From the NCBI GenBank assembly GCA_012841485.1, contig DUUU01000220.1:1-10750 (forward strand): a stretch of 10,750 nucleotides of DNA, given 5' to 3'. This DNA is from Armatimonadota bacterium (GTDB lineage: Bacteria > Armatimonadota > JAAZEB01). Shown here one piece after another: positions 1 through 4,880 of the stretch. The notes beneath the pieces were generated by a model that worked only from the letters and a program-made list of their open reading frames with translations, searched no databases and had not been told where the DNA came from. The number at the start of each line of letters is the position of its first letter. Position 1 is the stretch's first letter. Made by a program: the position numbers and the translations under genes.

Positions 1-101
1 AGCGCGGGCCTCTACACCTGCGCCCGATCTGACCCGCGCATGGTGGGCCCTCCATGCACTGCCCTCGGCCCATTTCAGCGAGCAGCCGGTTTCCCACGGG
101 G
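1..101. other. left-edge stretch without an assignable gene
   Basis: Plus frame 1 is open from the edge to a TGA at 103-105, and plus frame 3 closes with TGA at 30-32. On the minus strand an ATG at 55 is open to the edge. None of these short translations resembles a known protein family. The tail of an upstream gene or the start of a divergent gene cannot be excluded, but neither can be supported. Apart from the palindrome at 38-57 I see nothing here. Confidence 0.4.
38..57. repeat. near-perfect 20-bp palindrome, possible operator or cruciform
   Basis: The arms GCATGG and CCATGC flank a central GGGCCC, with one T-T mismatch on each side of the centre, so 18 of 20 positions are self-complementary. 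It lies about 45 bp upstream of the -35 box of the dehydratase operon. It could be a distal regulator site, or the end of a transcript from a gene beyond the left edge. There is no loop or T-run that would make it a classical terminator. The symmetry is seen; the role is inferred. Confidence 0.4.
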
Positions 102-130
102 TTGACCTCCACACGCCTGCCGGGTATAAT
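102..130 (+). promoter_or_regulatory. sigma-70 type promoter of the sugar-acid operon
   Basis: A -35 hexamer TTGACC (102-107) is followed by exactly 17 bp and then a perfect -10 hexamer TATAAT (125-130). This matches the housekeeping consensus at 11 of 12 positions with ideal spacing, in otherwise GC-rich DNA. The start point would be near 136-138, giving a leader of about 70 nt before the ATG at 208. It is the only promoter in the window that I can call with conviction. So strong a promoter before a catabolic operon suggests that control is by repression. Confidence 0.85.
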
Positions 131-147
131 CAAATATATAATATACC
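123..147. promoter_or_regulatory. probable repressor operator over the -10 box and start site
   Basis: Two overlapping symmetries are present. A 6-bp inverted repeat GGTATA (123-128) and TATACC (142-147) is separated by 13 bp. Inside it is an 11-bp odd palindrome, TATAT-A-ATATA (135-145). Both cover the -10 box or the predicted start point, where a bound repressor would block polymerase. The natural candidate binder is the GntR/FCD protein encoded as the last gene of the operon, since such regulators usually control their own cluster and bind short AT-rich palindromes. The link to that protein is inference. Confidence 0.6.
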
Positions 148-207
148 GCCCATTGGCCCGCTGGGGCAGGAGGGAGAAGGGTCGGGCAGGCACCGGCCCG
201 GACGCAT

Positions 208-1338
208 ATGAAGATCACCCACGTGAGGGCGATCCCGGTCAAGGGACGCCATTGGCCGCGCTTCCCGATGGTCTTCGTGGAAGTCGGCACCGACGAAGGC
301 GTGGTCGGAATCGGCGAGGCGCTTGCGTTTCAGACCACCGGCGTCGTGCAATCGGTCGAGACGGTGGGCGAGTGGCTGCTCGGGGAGAACCCGCTGCAGA
401 TCGAGCGCCTCTGGGAGCGGTGCTTCCGCCGGGGGGCGGAGCTTTCGGCGCTGAGCGGCATCGAGATCGCCCTGTGGGACATCGCTGGCCAGGTGGCCGG
501 CATGCCGATCTACCAGCTCCTGGGCGGGGCGTGCCACGACCGGATCCGGGTGTACGCCGACGGCTTCTTCCGCGGCGCCACTCCCACGCCAGAGAGCTAC
601 CGCGAAAAGGCGGCAGCCGCGGTGGCACAGGGCTTCACGGCGCTCAAGCTCGATGTGGACGACTTCCTCACCCCGGGCGCGCGGAAAGTCCTCATTCGCT
701 GCCATGGCGATGCTCTCGGCCGGGGGATCGCCAACGCCGAGGTGCGTCGGGTGGAGGAGAGCGTCGCGGCCATCCGCGAGCATCTCGGGCCGGAGGTTGA
801 CCTGGCGCTAGACTGCCACTGGGCGTTCGACCTCCCCGGGGCGTTGCGCCTGGGTCGCGCGCTCGAACCGTATCACCTGATGTGGTTCGAAGACCCCATC
901 CCCTCCGGCAATCTCGCCGCGTTGGCCAGACTGGCCTCGGAGCTCTCGGTGCCCATCTGCATCGGCGAGGCGCTCTGCACCCGCTTCCAGTTCCGCGAAG
1001 TGTTCGAGCGCGGGGCAGCCAGCATCATCATGCCCGACGTGGCGCGCGCCGGGGGCATCCTCGAGATGAAGAAGATCGCGGCGATGGCAGATACCTACTA
1101 TATCCCTGTCGCGCCCCACGACATGGTCGGGCCGATCGCCACGGCGGCCTCACTGCACGTCTGTGCGTCCATTCCGAACTTCCTCATCCTGGAGCACCAG
1201 ATGAACGACGTGCCCTGGCGTGATGAGCTGACCGACGAGCCGTTGGTTGTGCGAGACGGGCAGATGGAGCTTCCGACGCGGCCGGGGCTGGGCGTCCGCC
1301 TGAATTATGCCGCCGTGGAGAAGTACCGCGCGGAGTAA
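208..1338 (+). CDS. enolase-superfamily (mandelate racemase/muconate lactonizing type) sugar-acid dehydratase
   Basis: This 376-residue protein has the usual length and fold order of the family: an N-terminal capping domain (about 1-115) and a TIM-barrel domain (about 120-360). Metal ligands are visible as D202 (in DCH), E228 (in WFEDP) and E254 (in IGEAL). H204 in the D-x-H pair, and D277 followed by H304 (APHD), fit the acid/base residues of galactonate, gluconate and mannonate dehydratase-like enzymes. The second strand carries K147-L-D149 instead of the K-x-K of true mandelate racemases and muconate cycloisomerases. The likely reaction is Mg-dependent, cytoplasmic loss of water from an aldonic or aldaric acid, giving a 2-keto-3-deoxy acid; the substrate cannot be read from sequence. 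The start MKITHVRAIPV is typical for the family and there is no upstream in-frame start, but the ribosome site is weak. It is the first gene of the operon. The family call is firm; dehydratase is likely. Confidence 0.88.
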   Translation: MKITHVRAIPVKGRHWPRFPMVFVEVGTDEGVVGIGEALAFQTTGVVQSVETVGEWLLGENPLQIERLWERCFRRGAELSALSGIEIALWDIAGQVAGMPIYQLLGGACHDRIRVYADGFFRGATPTPESYREKAAAAVAQGFTALKLDVDDFLTPGARKVLIRCHGDALGRGIANAEVRRVEESVAAIREHLGPEVDLALDCHWAFDLPGALRLGRALEPYHLMWFEDPIPSGNLAALARLASELSVPICIGEALCTRFQFREVFERGAASIIMPDVARAGGILEMKKIAAMADTYYIPVAPHDMVGPIATAASLHVCASIPNFLILEHQMNDVPWRDELTDEPLVVRDGQMELPTRPGLGVRLNYAAVEKYRAE

Positions 1339-1400
1339 CCGGCATCAGCGAACGGGGCTTCAGGGCTCGCGGATCCGAGGCACAGGATGGCGACCGCATG

Positions 1401-1453
1401 GCGGGCCTCTTCCTCCTGCTATGCAGGGCGCTTCTCTGAGGCCCGCGGGAGAG
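1401..1453 (+). promoter_or_regulatory. RNA hairpin abutting the ribosome site of the aldehyde dehydrogenase gene
   Basis: In the 119-bp gap after the dehydratase gene, GCGGGCCTC (1401-1409) pairs perfectly with GAGGCCCGC (1438-1446), enclosing a 28-nt loop. The loop holds a second hairpin, CCTGC-TAT-GCAGG (1415-1427). The Shine-Dalgarno stretch GGGAGAG (1447-1453) starts at the base right after the stem. It can also pair with CTCTTCC (1407-1413) through seven pairs, one of them G-U, and this competes with the 9-bp stem. The structure could stabilise or cleave the mRNA between genes, or modulate translation of the second gene. The pairing is seen; the function is inferred. Confidence 0.4.
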
Positions 1454-1457
1454 TAGC

Positions 1458-2888
1458 ATGGAACGTGACGTTGTTCCCTTCATCGTGAACGGCCAGCCGG
1501 TGCGCACGGGCCGTTCCTTCCCGGTAATCAACCCTGCCACGGAGGAGCGCATCGCGGAAGTGGCGAACGCCGATAGGGCAAGTGTCGAGGCGGCGCTGGC
1601 GGCGGCGCGCGATGCCTTTCCCGGGTGGGCGGCCACGCCAATTGCAGAGCGCCGGGCGATCATGGATCGCTGCTGCGCCGTTCTGGAGCGGGAGAAGGAG
1701 CGCCTGGTCGATCTTCTGGTCGCGGAAACGGGAAAGCCGTACGACACCGCCGCCTACGGATTGAGCTGCCTGGTTGGCTCGCTCCGCTTCTTCTCGGAAG
1801 AGGCGCAGCGCGTGAGCCAGGAGGTGATCCCGGATCCCATGGGCCGCTTCCTCCACTACCTCCTGCGCCAGCCGCTCGGCGTGGTTGTCGGCTTGCTCGC
1901 ATGGAACTACCCCCTCCTGAACCTGGGCTACAAGCTGGGCCCGGTGCTCGCCTCGGGGTGCACGGCGGTGATCAAACCTTCGCGGCATACCCCACTGGCG
2001 ACGCTCGCCGCTGTGGAGCTACTGGCGGAGGCAGGCGTGCCCGCCGGCGTCGTGAACGTGATCACGTGCGATGACCACCGGGTCTCCAACGCGCTCCTCG
2101 AAAGCCGCATCCCGTCGCTCATCACGATGATCGGCTCGACGGAGGCGGGCGTGGAAGTGATGGCGACGGCGGCGACGAGCATCAAGCGCTTCTCGCTGGA
2201 GCTCGGGGGGAACGCGCCCGCGATCGTCTATCCGGATGCCGATCTCACCGATGCCGCCATCCGCATCGTCAACCTGAAGTTCAGCAACGCCGGCCAGGTG
2301 TGCGTTGCACCCAACCGCTGCTTTGTCCACGCGAAGGTGTATGAGGAGTTCCTCAGTCTGGCCGCGGAGCGCGCCGGCGCGATCACGCTCGGCAGCGGCA
2401 AGGGTCCCATGCCGATGATGGGTCCGCTGATGACCGCCGAGGCGCGGGATGCCGCCCTGGAGCTGGTGCGCGAGTCGCTCGACGCGGGCGCGAAGCTGGT
2501 GTGCGGCGGCCGCAAGCCGGAGCAGCCGGCGCGCGGCTACTTCATGGAGCCGACGATCCTGCGCGACGTGCGCCCGGAGATGCGCGTGGCCCGCCAGGAG
2601 ATTTTCGGCCCGATCCTCGCGGTCATCCCCTTTGATGACGAGCAAGACCTCCTCGCCATGGCGAACGACACGGAGCACGGCCTGGCCGCATTCGTCTTCA
2701 CAAGCGACCTATCCACGGCCCTGCGCGCCGCCGAGGGCCTCCAGGCGGGGAGTGTGTGCATCAATGAGCCGCACTTCGGGATCCACCTGCCGCACGCGGG
2801 CCAGAAGCAGAGCGGGGTTGGCATGGACCGCTCGTGCCATAGCCTGGAGGAGTACCTGACGGTGAAGCGGGTGAGCATCCGCAAGTAG
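1458..2888 (+). CDS. NAD(P)-dependent aldehyde dehydrogenase (succinate/2-oxoglutarate semialdehyde dehydrogenase-like)
   Basis: The 476 residues cover the whole aldehyde dehydrogenase fold. Visible motifs are N150 in AWNYP (oxyanion hole), K173 in IKPS (cofactor binding), G226-S-T-x-x-G (nucleotide loop), the general base E248 in LELGGN, the catalytic nucleophile C282 in NAGQVC, and E381 in QEIFGP (nicotinamide ribose). All catalytic residues are present, so the enzyme should oxidise an aldehyde to an acid in the cytoplasm. The C-terminal QKQSGVG and EEYLTVK segments resemble semialdehyde dehydrogenases, but the usual PFGG before the K-x-SG is replaced by PHAG. In this operon it could act on a semialdehyde or on an aldehyde released by an aldolase, for example glycolaldehyde. 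A GGGAGAG ribosome site lies 4 nt upstream of the ATG. The family is certain; the substrate is not. Confidence 0.92.
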   Translation: MERDVVPFIVNGQPVRTGRSFPVINPATEERIAEVANADRASVEAALAAARDAFPGWAATPIAERRAIMDRCCAVLEREKERLVDLLVAETGKPYDTAAYGLSCLVGSLRFFSEEAQRVSQEVIPDPMGRFLHYLLRQPLGVVVGLLAWNYPLLNLGYKLGPVLASGCTAVIKPSRHTPLATLAAVELLAEAGVPAGVVNVITCDDHRVSNALLESRIPSLITMIGSTEAGVEVMATAATSIKRFSLELGGNAPAIVYPDADLTDAAIRIVNLKFSNAGQVCVAPNRCFVHAKVYEEFLSLAAERAGAITLGSGKGPMPMMGPLMTAEARDAALELVRESLDAGAKLVCGGRKPEQPARGYFMEPTILRDVRPEMRVARQEIFGPILAVIPFDDEQDLLAMANDTEHGLAAFVFTSDLSTALRAAEGLQAGSVCINEPHFGIHLPHAGQKQSGVGMDRSCHSLEEYLTVKRVSIRK

Positions 2889-2915
2889 CCGGCGCCGGAC
2901 GGGTGGAGGAGTGCC

Positions 2916-3911
2916 ATGGGCGACACAGGGGGCTTTCGATTGCTGGTCACCGCGCTTTCGCCGCGGGTGACGGCCCCGGATATTCTCGAGGAGTTCGAGA
3001 GGGCCGGGATAGAGGTGATCCTGGCGGAGTGTACCGGTTCGCTCTCGGAGGAACAGCTCTGCAAGCTATTGCCCGGGAACGATGGAGTGTGGGCCGCGCC
3101 GGATGCCTATACCGAGCGCGCGCTGGCTGCGGCCGACCGGCTGAAGATCATTGCGCGCTGGGGCGTGGGGATCGAGACGATTGACCTGGCGGCGGCGACG
3201 CGCCGAGGCATCGTCGTCACCAATACGCCCGGTGCCACCACGGAGAGCGTGGCCGACTACTCCTTCGGATTGATCCTGGACCTGGCGCGCCGCCTCACTG
3301 AGATGCACAACGCCCTGCGCGCCGGGCGCTGGGAGCGGCTTTGGGGCGTCGACGTGTGGCGCAAGACGCTCGGCATCATCGGCTTCGGGCACATCGGCCA
3401 GGGGATGGCGAGGCGCGCGCGCGGCTTCGAGATGACCACGCTCGCCTACGACCCCTACGCCCCGCCGGAGGCCGGCGCGGAGCTGGGAGCCGAGAGGACA
3501 TCGCTGGATGACCTGCTGGAGCGCTCCGACTTCGTGACCCTCCACGCCAGCCTCACCCCGGAGACGCGCGGGATGATCGGCGAGGCGGAGCTGCGCCGGA
3601 TGAAGCCCACCGCTTTTCTGGTGAACTGCGGGCGCGGCGCGCTGGTGAAGACCGATGCCCTGGTGCGGGCGCTGCGCGAGGGCTGGATCGCGGGCGCGGC
3701 GGTCGATGTGTACGACGTGGAGCCGGCACCGCACGACCACCCACTCCTCTCGTTGCCGAACTGCCTGACGCTGCCGCACAGCGCCAGTTTGACGCATGAG
3801 TGCGCCCGTATCATCAATCGGATGAATGCCGATGACCTTCTGGCCGTTGCTCGTGGCGACCGCCCGCGTTTTGTCTGCAACCCAGAGGTGTATGAAGCCG
3901 GAAAGGCGTGA
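2916..3911 (+). CDS. D-isomer-specific 2-hydroxyacid dehydrogenase (phosphoglycerate dehydrogenase-like)
   Basis: The 331-residue protein has the family's split catalytic domain (about 1-110 and 295-331) around a Rossmann cofactor domain. The glycine motif is G156-F-G-H-I-G161, and D179 ends the second strand (AYDP), which points to NAD rather than NADP. The catalytic triad is complete: R240 (NCGRGALV), E269 (VYDVEP) and H288 (LPHSAS). It should interconvert a 2-keto acid and the D-2-hydroxy acid. Annotation as phosphoglycerate dehydrogenase would be risky, because the protein has no C-terminal ACT domain and sits in a sugar-acid operon. Glyoxylate/hydroxypyruvate reductase-like activity is plausible. 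The gene starts 27 bp after the aldehyde dehydrogenase stop, with GGAGGA 5 nt upstream of the ATG, the best ribosome site of the operon. Confidence 0.92.
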   Translation: MGDTGGFRLLVTALSPRVTAPDILEEFERAGIEVILAECTGSLSEEQLCKLLPGNDGVWAAPDAYTERALAAADRLKIIARWGVGIETIDLAAATRRGIVVTNTPGATTESVADYSFGLILDLARRLTEMHNALRAGRWERLWGVDVWRKTLGIIGFGHIGQGMARRARGFEMTTLAYDPYAPPEAGAELGAERTSLDDLLERSDFVTLHASLTPETRGMIGEAELRRMKPTAFLVNCGRGALVKTDALVRALREGWIAGAAVDVYDVEPAPHDHPLLSLPNCLTLPHSASLTHECARIINRMNADDLLAVARGDRPRFVCNPEVYEAGKA

Positions 3912-3916
3912 GTATG
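3900..3916 (+). promoter_or_regulatory. ribosome site and start choice of the GntR gene
   Basis: GGAAAGG (3900-3906) lies 7 nt upstream of an ATG at 3914, which is proper spacing, but only 1 nt upstream of an in-frame GTG at 3908. The GTG overlaps the upstream gene's TGA as GTGA. The ATG is therefore the better start, and the two reading frames are separated by 2 bp. If the GTG is used, the protein gains two residues and the genes overlap by 4 bp. In either case translation is probably coupled. Confidence 0.6.
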
Positions 3917-4627
3917 GGAAAGCGTTGGAGTGCGGGGGCGCTTGAGGATGACACAGGGGCCCCCATACTCCGGGTCCCGTCGCTTCAGGCGCTCGCCCTG
4001 GAGCGAATCCGCGATGCGATCCTGGAGGGGCGGCTCCCGCCGGGAACGCCGTTGCGGATCAACGCGCTGGCGGCGGAACTGGGGATGAGCCCCATCCCGG
4101 TGCGGGAGGCGTTACAGGTTCTTGCCACCGAGGGTCTGGCCGTGCACCTGCCACACCGGGGCATGACCGTCAGCCCGTTGAGGGCGGAGGATGTGGCGCA
4201 GACGTATGAGGTGCGGGCGGTCCTGGAAGGCCTGGCTGCTCGCCATGCGGCCGGGCGGTTGGCGCCAGCGGTGATGGCGAACCTGCGGGCGTTGCTCGCC
4301 GAGATGGAGACCACGCACGAGTGCCAGGATCATGAGGCGCTCCTGCGGCTGGACCGTGCCTTTCACGCCTGCATCTGCGAAGCCTACCCCAACCGCTGGG
4401 CCAGCGAGTTCTTGCGCCAGATCTGGAACCACGCCTATCGTGTTCGCCGTACCTACCCGCGCTCGAAAGCGCGGCTCCGCGTGGTGCTTGGCGAGCATCA
4501 GGCGATCCTGGCGGCATTGGATGCTGGCGATGGCGAGCGAGCCGAGAACCTCGTGCGCCGCCACCTGGAGGGCGCCCGCGATGACCTGCTGGAGCGCCTG
4601 CAGAGCGCCAGGAGCGCGGCCGCGTAG
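3914..4627 (+). CDS. GntR-family transcriptional regulator, FCD (FadR/VanR-like) subfamily
   Basis: This 237-residue protein (from the ATG) has an N-terminal winged helix-turn-helix at about residues 24-88. It contains the GntR signature LRINALAAELGMSPIPVREAL and the wing PHRGMTV. A helical FCD ligand-binding domain follows (about 93-230). Its presumed metal site is visible: D147 and H151 in LDRAFH, H195 in GEHQAI and H217 in RRHLEGA. Such proteins usually repress a catabolic operon until a pathway acid or sugar acid binds near the metal. Its place as the last gene, directly after the hydroxyacid dehydrogenase, indicates that it regulates this operon and itself, probably through the inverted repeats at 123-147. 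The family is certain; the ligand is unknown. Confidence 0.92.
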   Translation: MGKRWSAGALEDDTGAPILRVPSLQALALERIRDAILEGRLPPGTPLRINALAAELGMSPIPVREALQVLATEGLAVHLPHRGMTVSPLRAEDVAQTYEVRAVLEGLAARHAAGRLAPAVMANLRALLAEMETTHECQDHEALLRLDRAFHACICEAYPNRWASEFLRQIWNHAYRVRRTYPRSKARLRVVLGEHQAILAALDAGDGERAENLVRRHLEGARDDLLERLQSARSAAA

Positions 4628-4880
4628 CCGGCCGGCGATTCTCCTCTCCGGGAAGGCAGCGGTCATGGCATGGCCGGGGGGAGAGCCAGCTGGCGAAGCG
4701 CGCGTGCCCGGAAGAGACACCATTCGCCGTGCCTCAGCAGAGACACTTCTATGGAGATCAGGCGCGATGGACGGCCCATCTCTCATTCGCCGAAGGAGTG
4801 GGTCACCGTGACGTGCGCACTCGCGCGCGCCTGGATCGAGGCATGGGTGCCTCGCACAACCCTGGACTGGGAGCCCAACC
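4628..4880. other. intergenic spacer between operon and large regulator
   Basis: I find no gene in these 253 bp. The reading frames that cross them give no recognisable protein. They hold two perfect 10-bp palindromes, GCCGGCCGGC (4627-4636) and GCCAGCTGGC (4685-4694), and the hairpin at 4660-4676. No clear -35/-10 pair for the downstream regulator is visible. Its ribosome site is GGGAG (4869-4873), 7 nt before the GTG start. Confidence 0.5.
4660..4676 (+). terminator. possible weak terminator hairpin after the operon
   Basis: CGGTCAT (4660-4666) pairs with ATGGCCG (4670-4676) around a 3-nt loop, a 7-bp stem with one G-U pair, 33 bp after the GntR stop codon. A G-run follows instead of a T-run, so it is not a classical intrinsic terminator. 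It is the only compact stem between the operon and the next gene. Confidence 0.25.

Noticed and set aside
54..800. 248-residue plus-strand frame crossing the promoter region and the dehydratase gene
   Set aside because: It is Arg/Gly-rich with no domain, runs through the promoter and overlaps the well-supported dehydratase in another frame.
2019..2678. 219-residue minus-strand frame within the aldehyde dehydrogenase gene
   Set aside because: It lies fully inside a gene with all catalytic motifs and has no domain of its own.
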